Below the pieces are notes generated by a model that worked only from the letters and a program-made list of their open reading frames with translations, made no database searches and was not told the DNA's origin. This document shows, piece by piece, positions 45,513-55,496 of a stretch of 64,000 nt of DNA. The DNA is from Vibrio ouci (lineage in GTDB: Bacteria > Pseudomonadota > Gammaproteobacteria > Enterobacterales > Vibrionaceae). The translations under genes were made by a program, and so were the position numbers. The DNA lies in assembly GCF_004551525.1 (NCBI RefSeq), contig NZ_SATR01000014.1:57917-121916 (forward strand), read 5' to 3'. Numbering within the stretch: position 1 is the stretch's first letter; the number at the start of each line of letters is the position of its first letter.

Positions 45513-46373
45513 ATGGATGTGCTCATGCCTGTAGTTCTTGCCCTATTGATCAGCTTTCTCACTTGTCTACAACCTGTCTATGCTGAACAGACCAAACACT
45601 CAGAGTCTGACTTACTTGATCGTCCTTTGATGGAGCGCTACATCCTTGACGAGCTAAAATCGCTTCGCCAAGATCAGCAAGATCTAGAACGTAAGTTGAT
45701 CGTTCAAATCACTGACCGCGAGCTTAGCGTTGCGGACAAATCATTAAACTACGCCAATGTGACAGTGACTTACTTCTTCTACATTATCGCAGGTGTTGCT
45801 TCAATGATCGCTTTTGTCGGCTGGCAGTCTCTGCGTGAGTTTAAAGCCAATACCAAAGAGATGGCGGATAAACGCCTTGATGCGATTGCTGATGAATATC
45901 AGAAAAAGTTCGGCGCTTTGGAGCGAGACTTAAAACGTAAAACGCGCATCATTAGTGAAAACAACAAAGAAATTGAGAAGATTAACGAGATCCATAACCT
46001 CTGGCTTCGCGCGCAAAGCATGCCAACGGCTGAGCAGCGTATTGATGTGTATGATGAAATCTTAACCCTGCGTCCGGGCGATCTCGAAGCGCTGACCTAC
46101 AAGGCGGATGCAGCAATGGAAATCAAAGAGTACCACTGGGCACTGAGCTTATGTAATCGTGTGTTAGAACTCGACGATACCAACGGCCCAGCCCTATACC
46201 AACGAGCTTGTGCTTATTCTCGACTCGGCATCGAAGAACAAGCGATCGAAGACCTGACTCGCGCGATAGATGCCAGCCCTTCGATTCGCGACTTAATTGA
46301 TACCGAACCGGATTTGGAAGGCATGCATGGCAACCCGCGCTTTGATGCCTTGCTCTCTGAAGGAGAAGGATAA
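45513..46373 (+). CDS. Membrane-anchored TPR protein
   Basis: This 286-residue protein has an N-terminal signal or anchor ('MPVVLALLISFLTCLQPVYA'), a transmembrane helix near residues 87-108 ('YANVTVTYFFYIIAGVASMIAFVGWQSL'), a charged coiled coil to about 160 and TPR-like repeats to the end ('DLEALTYKADAAMEIKEYHWALSLCNRVLELDDTNGPALYQRACAYSRLG'). Start choice is uncertain. ATG 45513 and ATG 45525 are both in frame and neither has a strong ribosome site. It probably scaffolds proteins at the inner membrane. The partner is unknown. Confidence 0.75.
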   Translation: MDVLMPVVLALLISFLTCLQPVYAEQTKHSESDLLDRPLMERYILDELKSLRQDQQDLERKLIVQITDRELSVADKSLNYANVTVTYFFYIIAGVASMIAFVGWQSLREFKANTKEMADKRLDAIADEYQKKFGALERDLKRKTRIISENNKEIEKINEIHNLWLRAQSMPTAEQRIDVYDEILTLRPGDLEALTYKADAAMEIKEYHWALSLCNRVLELDDTNGPALYQRACAYSRLGIEEQAIEDLTRAIDASPSIRDLIDTEPDLEGMHGNPRFDALLSEGEG

Positions 46374-46583
46374 CCCTCTTTCATCACTAGCACTCATTAA
46401 CATCTAGTTAAGGCATCGTTTCGACGATGCCTTTTGTTTTGTCACTGGCTCTGCGTCTCGGCAACGAGATCACTAAGACACTTTTTAGTCATCAGCCTAC
46501 CCTTTATGCGATTACAAGTTAGAATCTTCATCACACATAAACCCGAAGTGGCAACACTTTATAACTAACTTAAGGAGGAATTT

Positions 46584-46664
46584 ATGTCTTTGTGGTGTTC
46601 TATCAACCCACGCTTTTATGGCATGAAGGACCGCTCAAGAGTTTCAGATTTCGCGCTGCGATAA
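46584..46664 (+). CDS. Leader peptide of the ABC-F gene
   Basis: This 26-codon ORF has a near-perfect ribosome site (TAAGGAGGAA) six bases before ATG and begins MSLWCSINPRFYGMKDRS. Codons 17-19 lie in segment 1 of the downstream hairpin set. Upstream ORFs of this kind commonly regulate ribosome-protecting ABC-F genes. An antibiotic-stalled ribosome on the leader opens the structure. The strong ribosome site with no other coding purpose supports translation. It is too short for routine gene calling. Confidence 0.72.
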   Translation: MSLWCSINPRFYGMKDRSRVSDFALR

Positions 46665-46781
46665 TCTCGACTTGAGCGAATAATTACCTTTCGACGAAAT
46701 ACGTCACCCGAGTACCTTCCCTCAAGCTCGAAGAATTATTGTCAGCTCTGACAAAGGCCTTTTGCGCCCAAAATTCTTGAG
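46632..46781 (+). promoter_or_regulatory. Four-segment translational attenuator of the ABC-F gene
   Basis: Segment 1, CGCTCAAG 46632-46639, lies inside the leader ORF and pairs with segment 2, CTTGAGCG 46671-46678, extended by inner pairs AGATT/AATCT and TCGC/GCGA. Segment 2 (46667-46676) can instead pair with segment 3 (46721-46731, ten pairs with one bulge). Segment 3 (46727-46737) can pair with segment 4 (46772-46781, ten pairs with one bulge), which contains the TTGAG ribosome site seven bases from the ABC-F ATG. An inner hairpin TTGTCAG/CTGACAA lies at 46739-46754. Stalling over segment 1 would favour 2:3 and free segment 4. This matches the erm-type logic. The switching itself is inferred. 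Confidence 0.72.
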
Positions 46782-46787
46782 AACATT

Positions 46788-48524
46788 ATGAGTACTTATT
46801 TAACTGCACAGGCAGTCACCCTAAACTTCACAACTCAACCTCTTTTCAACGCGATTACTTTCACCATTCAGCGTGGCGACAAAGTTGGATTAATTGGCCA
46901 TAACGGCTGTGGTAAAAGTTCGTTACTGAAATTGCTTTCCGGTCAGTTTGAACCAAGCAGTGGCGCAGTAGCCAAAGCCAATACCTGTTTGATGCGCTAT
47001 GTAGAGCAGCATTTACCTGAGGCTCTCAACTCCCATTCGGTTTTATCTGCGTTATCTGAGTTCATATCAGATGATGAGATTTGGCGAGCAGAACTCTTGT
47101 TGGATGAGCTTGGCTTTTCGATACGCGAGCGCGAGATGCCCGTAGAGAACTGCAGTGGCGGTCAGCAAATGCGCCTTTTGCTAGCGCGCGCGATTATCCA
47201 CCAGCCAGATCTGCTTTTGCTTGATGAACCAAGCAACCACTTGGACTTGCCCTCACTACTTTGGTTAGAGCAGTTCTTATCCGCTTGGAAAGGCTCATTT
47301 ATATTGGTTTCTCACGATCAAACCTTGTTAGATCGAGTCACTAACACCACTTGGGTCATGCGTGATCAAACGCTTCATCACTTCTCCCTACCTTGCTCAC
47401 AAGCAAGGCAGGCATTAGATGAGAAAGATGAAACCGATCGATTACGCCATGCGAGCGAGCAAAAAGAGATCGACCGTATAGAAAAGAGTGCTAAGCGACT
47501 GGCGACCTGGGGTAAGGTCTATGACAACGAGGATTTAGCTCGTAAAGCCAAGACTATGTTTGCCCGTAAAGAACGCTTAGAAGAACAGCAAACCGAGCTG
47601 ACCGATGGCACACCTTGGGCACTGCGACTGCAAGGCGAGCGATTACCCGCCAACAGATTGCTGGAAACCATGCCTTTTTCTGTCACGCCGCCAGATAGTG
47701 CGTTGCATTTGTTTGATATGACAGAAATGCGCGTCAAAAGTGGCGACAGAATCGCGGTTCTTGGCAGTAATGGTTGCGGCAAGTCTACACTGCTTAACTT
47801 GCTCTATCGACACTACCAGAGCAAAGAGATGCCGGATATTTGCACCTCAAAATCAGTGACTTTCCATGACCGCTGTCGACTTGGTTATTACGATCAATCA
47901 CTAGAGCAGCTCGACGATAACCAAACGATCAGTGACACGCTGCAATCCTTTGCTGAAATCAGCAGTGAGACTGCCAAACGCTCACTCATTAGCGCAGGTT
48001 TTGAGTATGCTCGACACGATCAGTTAGTGGCTAGCTTAAGTGGTGGTGAACGGGCAAGGCTACTATTTATCGGTTTGACCTTAGCTCGCTACCACATGCT
48101 ATTTCTTGACGAACCGACCAACCACCTCGATATGGAAGGAAAAGAGGAGCTCATTCAAACTCTACAAGAGTTTGAAGGCGCTGCTTTACTGGTCAGTCAT
48201 GATCGTAGTCTGATTGAGCAAAGCTGTAACCGCTTCTGGTTTGTTGAAAACGGCTCACTGACCGAATATCTCTCTGCTGAAGAGGTATACGCGCGTATTG
48301 CCGATTCAGCACCAAAATCAGCAGATTCAACCTCTGCAACGAGTTCGCCTTCGAACCCAGTTTCTCCAACTGTGGAAGCTGACTCAGAGGAGCAACTTCT
48401 TGAAAGATTGTTGGAACTGGAGAGTTTGCTTGAAGCGGATAAGCAACGTAAACCTAAACACCAAAAACCAGCCATGCAGCAAGAGTGGCAGCAGCAGATA
48501 GAGGAAATAACTGCGCAGCTATAA
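46788..48524 (+). CDS. ABC-F family ATPase (ribosome-associated)
   Basis: This 578-residue protein has two ATPase domains in one chain and no membrane segments. Domain 1 has Walker A 'GHNGCGKSS' near residue 37 and signature 'CSGGQQMR'. Domain 2 has 'GSNGCGKST' near 325 and 'LSGGERARL'. The interdomain arm (about residues 205-290) is charged and helical, followed by a short low-complexity Ser/Pro/Glu region and a C-terminal coiled coil. ABC-F proteins act in the ribosomal E site in translation quality control or antibiotic protection. The preceding leader ORF and attenuator point to an inducible protection role, but the subclass is not assigned. Confidence 0.88.
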   Translation: MSTYLTAQAVTLNFTTQPLFNAITFTIQRGDKVGLIGHNGCGKSSLLKLLSGQFEPSSGAVAKANTCLMRYVEQHLPEALNSHSVLSALSEFISDDEIWRAELLLDELGFSIREREMPVENCSGGQQMRLLLARAIIHQPDLLLLDEPSNHLDLPSLLWLEQFLSAWKGSFILVSHDQTLLDRVTNTTWVMRDQTLHHFSLPCSQARQALDEKDETDRLRHASEQKEIDRIEKSAKRLATWGKVYDNEDLARKAKTMFARKERLEEQQTELTDGTPWALRLQGERLPANRLLETMPFSVTPPDSALHLFDMTEMRVKSGDRIAVLGSNGCGKSTLLNLLYRHYQSKEMPDICTSKSVTFHDRCRLGYYDQSLEQLDDNQTISDTLQSFAEISSETAKRSLISAGFEYARHDQLVASLSGGERARLLFIGLTLARYHMLFLDEPTNHLDMEGKEELIQTLQEFEGAALLVSHDRSLIEQSCNRFWFVENGSLTEYLSAEEVYARIADSAPKSADSTSATSSPSNPVSPTVEADSEEQLLERLLELESLLEADKQRKPKHQKPAMQQEWQQQIEEITAQL

Positions 48525-48528
48525 CGAC

Positions 48529-48555
48529 AAAAGGCACCAGCAATTGGTGCCTTTT
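48529..48555. terminator. Bidirectional rho-independent terminator
   Basis: AAAAGGCACCA pairs with TGGTGCCTTTT around a short loop, with A- and T-runs at its ends. It separates the convergent ABC-F (+) and choV (-) genes. Confidence 0.9.
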
Positions 48556-48573
48556 CAATCAACCAGCTCAGTT

Positions 48574-49761
48574 CTAAGCCGCTTGCGGGGCGTTATAGTT
48601 ACCTAGCAGCGCGTCATAAAACTCGCTGTCATTAAGCACTCCCACCAGATTGCCATCTTCAACCAATAAGATCGGCTGTCCGCTGCGCTGCTTTAATTCA
48701 ATCGCCTCTCGCATGCCAATATCTGGACTGGCAACGACAACCGTTGAACTCGTAACATCTTCAATTCGGCTGGTTTCACAGTCCCACTCAATCAATGTCA
48801 GCTCATCACTTTCTACCAAACGAAGCTGATCACTGGTTTGCTCTACCCACACAGGCTGCGCAGTACATACCTGCAGTTGGCTTTGCTCTTTAGTTAACTC
48901 GCTGACTGGCTGCATCAATGAGCGACCTTTTAGGACATTAAGCGGGTTAGTGTGAGCAACAAAATCACGCACATAATCATTTTCTGGTGTAAGAATGATC
49001 TCTTCTGGCTTGCCATGTTGAATCAGTCGACCAGATTCCATAATCGCAATATTGTTACCAATTTTTAGCGCTTCATCTAGATCGTGGCTAACAAACAAAA
49101 TGGTCTTATTGAGCTTCTCTTGCAGCATGATCAATTCATCTTGCAGCTGAGTACGAATGAGCGGATCAAGGGCAGAAAACGGTTCATCCATTAATAAGAT
49201 ATCGGTATCCATCGCGAAGGCTCTCGCTAGACCGACACGCTGCTGCATACCACCAGATAACTCATGAGGATACTTAGATTCCCACTCTGACAGACCAACC
49301 ATCTCAAGCTGCTCACGGGCTTTGCTCTGGCGCTCAGATTTACCCATACCTTGCAGCTCTAAGCCGAATGCAACATTGTCCAATACCGTTAACCACGGCA
49401 TTAAGGCAAACTTTTGGAACACCATGGACACACGATGGGTACGTAAGCGGCGCAAGGTTTCGTCGTCACAGTTAGCTAGGTCGACTTTCTCGTCACCATC
49501 TTTTAGCTCTAACGCGCCACGTGAAATCTCATTAAGACCATTTACCGCGCGTAGCAGGCTTGATTTGCCCGAGCCAGATAGGCCCATCAGTACGCAAATT
49601 TCACCTTCTTTGACAGTCAGGGATACATTATCAACACCAACGACTTGCGCGGTTTCATCAATAATTTCTTGGCGAGTTTTGCCGTTATCTAGCAGCTCGA
49701 GCGCCAGCTGTGGTTTATCACCAAACACCACATCGAGGTTTTTAATGGTAATCGCATCCAT
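48574..49761 (-). CDS. choV: Choline/betaine ABC transporter ATPase (ChoV/ProV type)
   Basis: This 395-residue ATPase has Walker A 'GLSGSGKSS', signature 'LSGGMQQRVGLARA' and Walker B 'ILLMDEPFSALDP'. A C-terminal region of about 100 residues is CBS-like ('VVVASPDIGMREAIELKQRSGQPILLVEDGNLVGVL'), as in osmoprotectant importers. It energises uptake through ChoW. Only two bases separate its start from the choW stop. It is last in betI-betB-betA-choX-choW-choV. GAAGGAAG precedes the ATG. Confidence 0.9.
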   Translation of the reverse strand: MDAITIKNLDVVFGDKPQLALELLDNGKTRQEIIDETAQVVGVDNVSLTVKEGEICVLMGLSGSGKSSLLRAVNGLNEISRGALELKDGDEKVDLANCDDETLRRLRTHRVSMVFQKFALMPWLTVLDNVAFGLELQGMGKSERQSKAREQLEMVGLSEWESKYPHELSGGMQQRVGLARAFAMDTDILLMDEPFSALDPLIRTQLQDELIMLQEKLNKTILFVSHDLDEALKIGNNIAIMESGRLIQHGKPEEIILTPENDYVRDFVAHTNPLNVLKGRSLMQPVSELTKEQSQLQVCTAQPVWVEQTSDQLRLVESDELTLIEWDCETSRIEDVTSSTVVVASPDIGMREAIELKQRSGQPILLVEDGNLVGVLNDSEFYDALLGNYNAPQAA

Positions 49762-49763
49762 GA

Positions 49764-50606
49764 TTAAGCTTCCTTCTGGTTTGGTGATTTACACAGACGA
49801 TCGAGAATGATCGCCACAAGAACGATAGCCAATCCGGCTTCAAAACCTTGCGAAATATTTACTGTGTTCAACGCACGAACCACAGGTTTACCTAAGCCAT
49901 CTGCGCCTACTAGAGCGGCAATCACCACCATAGAAAGCGATAACATAATGCACTGAGTCACGCCCGCCATAATGCTTGGCATGGCTGCTGGCAGCTCAAC
50001 TTTAAATAGCAGCTTCATACGCGTTGCACCAAACGCTTTACCCGCTTCGACCAGTTCTTCAGGCACTTTAGTGATACCTAGGTAAGTCAAACGAATCGGC
50101 GCAGCAATCGCGAAAATGATGGTTGAAATCAGTCCAGGTACGATGCCTAAACCAAACAAGACTAGCGTTGGAATCAGGTAAACAAACGTAGGTACCGTCT
50201 GCATTAGGTCCAAAATGGGTCTTAGTAAGGTGTATAACCAAGGACGGTGAGCCGCCATGATGCCGATAGGTACGCCAATTAATACAGAAATCGTTGTCGC
50301 TGAGAAAACCAGAACAAAGGTTTCTAGCATTTCTTGCCAGTAGCCAAGGTTTAAGATGGTAAGCAGTGCACCAATAACAAACAGAACAAGCGGGATACTA
50401 CGGTGTAAGTACCAAGCAATCGCCGCCGTCATAACGATTGGCATTGCAGGAGGCATCCACTTAAAAATATCTACAACAAAAAGAATGATCGTCTCTAAGA
50501 AGATCGCGATCGCATCAAACAGACCTGCAGCATTGAAGGTTAGCCAATCAACTCCTGCTTCCATCCATTGACCCAGTGGGATTTTGTTGTCAGTAATAAA
50601 ATTCAC
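49764..50606 (-). CDS. choW: Choline/betaine ABC transporter permease (ChoW/ProW type)
   Basis: This 280-residue membrane protein has about six helices and the permease-ATPase coupling block 'EELVEAGKAFGATRMKLLFKVELPAAMPSIMAGVTQCIMLSLSMVVIAALVGADGLGKPVVRAL'. It forms the inner-membrane channel partner of ChoV. The choX gene lies 76 bases upstream, with a stem-loop in the gap. Confidence 0.92.
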   Translation of the reverse strand: MNFITDNKIPLGQWMEAGVDWLTFNAAGLFDAIAIFLETIILFVVDIFKWMPPAMPIVMTAAIAWYLHRSIPLVLFVIGALLTILNLGYWQEMLETFVLVFSATTISVLIGVPIGIMAAHRPWLYTLLRPILDLMQTVPTFVYLIPTLVLFGLGIVPGLISTIIFAIAAPIRLTYLGITKVPEELVEAGKAFGATRMKLLFKVELPAAMPSIMAGVTQCIMLSLSMVVIAALVGADGLGKPVVRALNTVNISQGFEAGLAIVLVAIILDRLCKSPNQKEA

Positions 50607-50647
50607 AATACAGCCTTTGTGGTAATGATTATTTTAGCGTGTGAGAA

Positions 50648-50670
50648 AGGGTAGGCATCATGCCCACCCT
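50648..50670 (-). other. Intergenic stem-loop between choX and choW
   Basis: AGGGTAGGCAT pairs with ATGCCCACCCT (one mismatch) with a single-base loop on paper, so the top pairs must open. A stem after the binding-protein gene is typical of mRNA protection that lets the binding protein outnumber the permease. Confidence 0.55.
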
Positions 50671-50682
50671 AAATATTGCGCG

Positions 50683-51621
50683 TTAAGCTTTAGAGTTGAT
50701 GTAGTTGCTTACAGCGCCTTGAGCATCTTCGCCTTTCAGAGTTTTCACTCCATCTAGCCACGCTTCAACTTGCTGTGGGTTCGCTTTTAGCCATTGCTGA
50801 GCCGCTTTCGCAGGTTTCACGTTCTGGTTAAGAATCGCTTCCATCAGCTCGTTTTCCATCTCTAGACTAAACTCTAGGTTTTTAAGCAAGTTGCCTACGT
50901 TTTGACACTCATTTAGATAGTCTTTACGTACGTTGGTATAAACATTTGCACCGCCGTAGTTCGGACCAAAGAAGTCATCACCGCCGTCTAGGTAAGCCAT
51001 CTCAATGTTGCTGTTCATTGGGTGTGGTGCCCAACCTAAATAAACAATCCATTGGTTACGACGCACTGCGCGTGATACTTGCGACACCATGCCCGCTTCA
51101 CTTGATTCAACTAGGCTGAAGTCTTTCAGACCAAATGCATCGCTGTCGATCATCGACTGAATCAGGCGGTTACCATCATTGCCCGGCTCAATGCCGTAGA
51201 TGCGGTCTTTGAATTTATCGGCATTCTTAGCTAAGTCAGCAAAGCTCTTCACACCTGCATCGTAAACATACTTAGGTACTGCCAATGTGTACTTCGCGCC
51301 TTCTAAGTTGGCACGAACGGTTTCAACAGTGCCAGCTTCACGGTATTTAGCGATATCTCCCTCCATGGTTGGCATCCAGTTGCCAAGGAAGATATCGATA
51401 TCACCGTTCGCCATTGATGAGTAAGTCACAGGTACAGACAGCAAATCTGTTTTGGTTTTATAGCCAAGGCCGTTCAGTAGTTCTGAAGTCACAGCCGTCG
51501 TCGCGGTAATGTCTGTCCAACCTACGTCAGCAAAACGTACGGTTTCACATTGGTTGGCATAAGCGTTCATCGCTAAACTGCTTAGGGCGATGGTCGAAAG
51601 TGTTTTTGTCATCATAGACAT
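50683..51621 (-). CDS. choX: Choline ABC transporter substrate-binding protein
   Basis: This 312-residue periplasmic protein starts at ATG 51621 (MSMMTKTLSTIALSSLAMNAYA signal, AAGGA upstream). The frame stays open into betA but that part has no signal character. The mature protein begins 'NQCETVRFADVGWTDITATTAVTSELLNGLGYKTK' and has Trp and Tyr residues (for example 'IFLGNWMPTMEG', 'IVYLGWAPHPMN') that form the cage binding the trimethylammonium group in this family. It delivers choline to ChoW-ChoV. Confidence 0.92.
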   Translation of the reverse strand: MSMMTKTLSTIALSSLAMNAYANQCETVRFADVGWTDITATTAVTSELLNGLGYKTKTDLLSVPVTYSSMANGDIDIFLGNWMPTMEGDIAKYREAGTVETVRANLEGAKYTLAVPKYVYDAGVKSFADLAKNADKFKDRIYGIEPGNDGNRLIQSMIDSDAFGLKDFSLVESSEAGMVSQVSRAVRRNQWIVYLGWAPHPMNSNIEMAYLDGGDDFFGPNYGGANVYTNVRKDYLNECQNVGNLLKNLEFSLEMENELMEAILNQNVKPAKAAQQWLKANPQQVEAWLDGVKTLKGEDAQGAVSNYINSKA

Positions 51622-51658
51622 GGTGTTTTCCTTGTAATAGTTACTGACTTTTTGGAAG

Positions 51659-53350
51659 TTAATCCAGCTCTCTGAGTGGAGCGGTATTTCTCTGTTTTTG
51701 TTGCCAGTCTGGAGCAATCCAAACCGCTTGTTCGTTGGTTTCTAAACTTGGCTTACCAAGAATCATGTCTGCGGCGCGTTCAGCCACCATAATGGTTGGT
51801 GCGTTAAGGTTTCCGTTTGGAATGGTTGGGAAAATCGAAGAGTCCACCACGCGAAGTCCTGCAACGCCACGTACGCGACACGCTTCATCAAGCACCGCCA
51901 TTGGGTCATCATCTGCGCCCATTTTGCAGCTACATGATGGGTGGTAGGCACTTTCCACGTTTTCCGTAACCCATTGGTCAATCGCTTCATCGCTTGTTAC
52001 ATCAACCCCCGGCTGAATCTCTTCACCGCGGAAATTGTCCATCGCTGGCTGCATCAAAATTTCACGAGTAAGACGGATACAATCGCGCCAATCTTGACGA
52101 TCTTGCTCAGTTGAAATGTAGTTAAATTCAATGCGCGGCTTATCGCTTGGATTCGAAGAAGTGATCTCTATTGAGCCGCGACTTTCGGGCTTATTCGGGC
52201 CAACATGAACTTGGAAGCCATGGCCATCAAACGCAGCTTGGCCGTCATAACGCATTGCTGCAGGTAGGAAGTGATATTGGATATTTGGCCACTTCAGTCC
52301 TTTGCGTGAACGAATAAAGGCGCAAGACTCAAAATGATTAGTCGCACCTAACCCCTTACGAGTTAAGATCCATTCAGTGCCAATTAGCCCCTTACTCACC
52401 AAACCTAACTTGCTATTGAGCGTAATCGGTTGAGTACAGTGGTACTGGAAATAAACCTCTAAATGGTCTTGGAGGTTTTGGCCAACGCCCGGCAAATCAT
52501 GAACCAGTTCAACGCCCGCTTCGGCAAGCACCTGCTTTGGACCAATGCCAGATAGCTGCAGCAATTGCACCGAGCCGACTGACCCCGCGCTCGACACCAC
52601 TTCTTTCTTGGCAAACGCCTTGATAACGCGCCCCGACTTTTCAAACTCAACACCGACTGCGGTCTTGCCTTCCATGATCACTTTGCGTGCGACCACACCT
52701 TTCACCAAGGTTAAGTTGTCTCGTTTTAGAGCTCGTCTTAGGTAAGCATTAGAAGTCGAAGCTCTAACACCGCCATCAACCGTCATATGCATCGGGCCAA
52801 AGCCTTCTTGCTGATAGCCGTTGTAATCTTTGGTTTCTGGATAGCCTGCTTCTTTACCAGCATCAATAAAGGCTTGGTAAAGCGGGTTACGCTGCATGTC
52901 GTTACCACCGCACGTTCCTACCGGACCATTGCCACCACGGTAATTATCTTCTCCACCAATCCAACTTTCAGCACGGCGGAAATAAGGCAGACAAGATTGG
53001 TAGTTCCAACCTTTGGCGCCCTGCTCTTCCCATTGGTCAAAGTCACAAGCGTGGCCACGAACATAAACCATGCCGTTAATAGACGAGCTTCCGCCTAATA
53101 CTTTTCCACGTGGGCAATGAAGCTGACGACCATCAAGCCCCTGCTCTGCAACGGTTTCAAATTGCCACGCATACTTTTCGGTATTCATTGGGTAGGAAAG
53201 AGCCGTTGGCATTTGGATAAAAATGCTTTTGTCTGTACCACCAGCTTCTAGCAGCAGCACTTGGTGCTCACCACTGTCTGTCAGACGATCCGCCAGTACA
53301 CAGCCGGCCGAGCCCGCGCCGACGATAATATAATCGTAGCGTTGTTGCAT
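51659..53350 (-). CDS. betA: Choline dehydrogenase
   Basis: This 563-residue GMC-family flavoprotein oxidises choline to betaine aldehyde at the inner membrane. The FAD motif is '[17 protein letters not shown]', the GMC signature 1 is '[18 protein letters not shown]'-like (here [13 protein letters not shown]), and the catalytic His region is '[14 protein letters not shown]'. The C-terminus has the family '[28 protein letters not shown]' block. It lies between betB (23 bases upstream) and choX (37 bases downstream). Confidence 0.95.
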   Translation of the reverse strand: MQQRYDYIIVGAGSAGCVLADRLTDSGEHQVLLLEAGGTDKSIFIQMPTALSYPMNTEKYAWQFETVAEQGLDGRQLHCPRGKVLGGSSSINGMVYVRGHACDFDQWEEQGAKGWNYQSCLPYFRRAESWIGGEDNYRGGNGPVGTCGGNDMQRNPLYQAFIDAGKEAGYPETKDYNGYQQEGFGPMHMTVDGGVRASTSNAYLRRALKRDNLTLVKGVVARKVIMEGKTAVGVEFEKSGRVIKAFAKKEVVSSAGSVGSVQLLQLSGIGPKQVLAEAGVELVHDLPGVGQNLQDHLEVYFQYHCTQPITLNSKLGLVSKGLIGTEWILTRKGLGATNHFESCAFIRSRKGLKWPNIQYHFLPAAMRYDGQAAFDGHGFQVHVGPNKPESRGSIEITSSNPSDKPRIEFNYISTEQDRQDWRDCIRLTREILMQPAMDNFRGEEIQPGVDVTSDEAIDQWVTENVESAYHPSCSCKMGADDDPMAVLDEACRVRGVAGLRVVDSSIFPTIPNGNLNAPTIMVAERAADMILGKPSLETNEQAVWIAPDWQQKQRNTAPLRELD

Positions 53351-53373
53351 GTTATCTCTCCGTAGAATCTATA

Positions 53374-54834
53374 TTAGGCGTATGGGCTGGCGTAGTCGCC
53401 AAGCTCGATCAACACGCTTTTAGTCTGGGTGTAATGGCGTAGGGTTTCTGGGCCATTTTCGCGGCCGATACCCGAATGCTTGTAGCCACCGACAGGCATC
53501 TCTGCTGGTGAGTCACCCCAGGTGTTGACCCAACAAATCCCAGCTTGCATCTGATGTATCACGCGGTGAGCACGCGCTAAGTTTTGAGTAAAGATACCCG
53601 CTGCTAGGCCGTAATCGGTATTGTTGGCACGTTTGATCACCTCTTGCTCATCGCTAAAAGTCAGCACTGACATGACAGGGCCAAAGATCTCTTGTTGGAC
53701 GTGTTCCATGTTGTCATCACAATCAACAAACACAGTTGGAGCAACAAAGTTACCTGTAACAAGATCGTTGTCAGTCACTTGATATCCGCCAGTAAGCAGC
53801 GTCGCACCGCTCTGTTTAGCGCTTTCGATAGCCGCTAAAACCTTGCCTAAATGCTCTTTAGAGATCAGCGCGCCGATTTGAGTTTGCATATCCATCGGGT
53901 CGCCAACAATCAGCTTTTCAGTACGTGCTTTTAGCTGTTCAATAAACTGCGGGTAAAGGGATTCATGGACAAAGACACGTGTGCCATTGGTGCAGACTTC
54001 GCCTTGGGTGTAGAAGTTGGCAACCATAGCGGCAGAGACAGCGTCATCAAGCTTGGCGTCTTCAAACACAATCATTGGCGACTTACCACCCAGCTCCATC
54101 GTCACTTGCTTTAATGTTTTCGCACTGTCAGCCATCACCAACTTGCCGGTACCAGATTCACCAGTAAACGAAACCTTAGCGATATCAGGGTGGGCCGTTA
54201 GCATTTGCCCAACACGGTGATCGCCTTGAACGACATTGAACACACCGTCAGGTAAGCCAGCTTCAGTAAAAATCTCGGCCAGTTTTAATGCGCTAAGCGG
54301 GGTTTCTTCTGAAGGCTTGAAGATCATGACGTTGCCTGCTGCCAGTGCTGGCGCTGATTTCCACATCGCAATCTGAATCGGGTAATTCCATGCGCCAATA
54401 CCCGCACAAATCCCTAGCGGCTCACGACGAGTGTAGAAAAACTGGCTATCACTCAATGGCTGCTGTTCACCTTGTAGCGCAGGAGCTAGGCCGGCGAAAT
54501 ACTCGATAACATCAGCGCCCGTAGCAATATCAACTTCAATCGCTTCTTGCAGCGGTTTACCGGTATCCGCAACTTCGAGTGCCGCCAGTTCGTCGTTTCG
54601 CTGACGAAGAAGCGCTACCGCTTTCAGTAGAATACGGCTGCGCTCTGTTGGACTCATTGCTGACCATACGGCAAAACCTTGTTTCGCTGACTCCACTGCC
54701 AGTTCTAGGTCGTTTTGGCTTGCTTGAGCAACTTCCGCAAGCGGCTCACCTGTTGCAGGGTTGTATGTCACAAAGCTTTCACCAGACGTTGCCGGTTGCG
54801 CTTTGCCATCGATATAAAGTGTTTTCATTTCCAT
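53374..54834 (-). CDS. betB: Betaine aldehyde dehydrogenase
   Basis: This 486-residue ALDH oxidises betaine aldehyde to glycine betaine. The cofactor block is '[37 protein letters not shown]', the catalytic Glu is in '[16 protein letters not shown]' and the nucleophile Cys is in '[14 protein letters not shown]'. The C-terminal '[25 protein letters not shown]' matches BetB. A second in-frame ATG two codons in (54828) is also possible. It lies 19 bases from betI. Confidence 0.95.
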   Translation of the reverse strand: MEMKTLYIDGKAQPATSGESFVTYNPATGEPLAEVAQASQNDLELAVESAKQGFAVWSAMSPTERSRILLKAVALLRQRNDELAALEVADTGKPLQEAIEVDIATGADVIEYFAGLAPALQGEQQPLSDSQFFYTRREPLGICAGIGAWNYPIQIAMWKSAPALAAGNVMIFKPSEETPLSALKLAEIFTEAGLPDGVFNVVQGDHRVGQMLTAHPDIAKVSFTGESGTGKLVMADSAKTLKQVTMELGGKSPMIVFEDAKLDDAVSAAMVANFYTQGEVCTNGTRVFVHESLYPQFIEQLKARTEKLIVGDPMDMQTQIGALISKEHLGKVLAAIESAKQSGATLLTGGYQVTDNDLVTGNFVAPTVFVDCDDNMEHVQQEIFGPVMSVLTFSDEQEVIKRANNTDYGLAAGIFTQNLARAHRVIHQMQAGICWVNTWGDSPAEMPVGGYKHSGIGRENGPETLRHYTQTKSVLIELGDYASPYA

Positions 54835-54853
54835 TTAAAAGTCTGACTTTTCG

Positions 54854-55450
54854 TTATTTTTTTGAGTAGAAAGTGAGTTGTTTGTCGAGATAATCGTTGA
54901 TGATAAAGCGCGCTTTATCCGCATCAATACCTTGTGGGTTGAGCGTCCCACGCAGCCAGATGCCATCAATTAACGCGGCGATACCATGTGCAATGACCTC
55001 GGCTTGGTCGGCACCAAAAAGGGCTTTGAGTTCAATTTTAAGATGGGAGAGCAAGCGCTTTTCATTCACTCGCTGTAAACGCTTGAGCTGAGGCTCATGC
55101 ATTGAGTATGACCAGAACGCTAACCAAGTTTTTGCTACCTGATTTTCTGCTTGGAATCCAACAAAGTTACCATCAACAATGGCAATAATACGCTGCTGAT
55201 AGGCCTCTTTCGGCAGTCGCGCGAGGCTTTGTATAATGGTTGCAGAGTGCTGACGCAAAATCTCACGCATGGTTTCTTCAAGCAGACCATGTTTACCACC
55301 AAAATAGTGATTAATGATCCCGGTAGAAACACCCGCTTCTTTGCTGATCAAAGCGATGCTTGCTGCATGCAAACCTACGCGATCGATGACCGCCATCGTC
55401 GCTTTAACCAACTGAGGTTTCCTGATTTCTGGCATGCCAACCTTGGGCAT
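54854..55450 (-). CDS. betI: TetR-family repressor BetI
   Basis: This 198-residue repressor starts '[62 protein letters not shown]', the BetI DNA-binding domain. It responds to choline and represses the operon it begins. AGGAAG lies upstream of the ATG. The palindrome at 55473-55486 fits its operator. Confidence 0.95.
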   Translation of the reverse strand: MPKVGMPEIRKPQLVKATMAVIDRVGLHAASIALISKEAGVSTGIINHYFGGKHGLLEETMREILRQHSATIIQSLARLPKEAYQQRIIAIVDGNFVGFQAENQVAKTWLAFWSYSMHEPQLKRLQRVNEKRLLSHLKIELKALFGADQAEVIAHGIAALIDGIWLRGTLNPQGIDADKARFIINDYLDKQLTFYSKK

Positions 55451-55472
55451 TTTGACTTCCTTTTCTTTTTTT

Positions 55473-55486
55473 ATTGAACGTTCAAT
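55473..55486. promoter_or_regulatory. BetI operator-like palindrome
   Basis: ATTGAACGTTCAAT is a perfect 14-base palindrome 23 bases upstream of the betI start. Its TTGAACG half-site form is that of known BetI sites. Binding here would block the betI-betBA-choXWV promoter. Confidence 0.7.
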
Positions 55487-55496
55487 TAAATATAAA

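Noticed and set aside
45493..45521. TTGACA as a -35 box for the TPR gene
   Set aside because: No acceptable -10 box lies 16-18 bases downstream, and a start there would fall inside the coding region.
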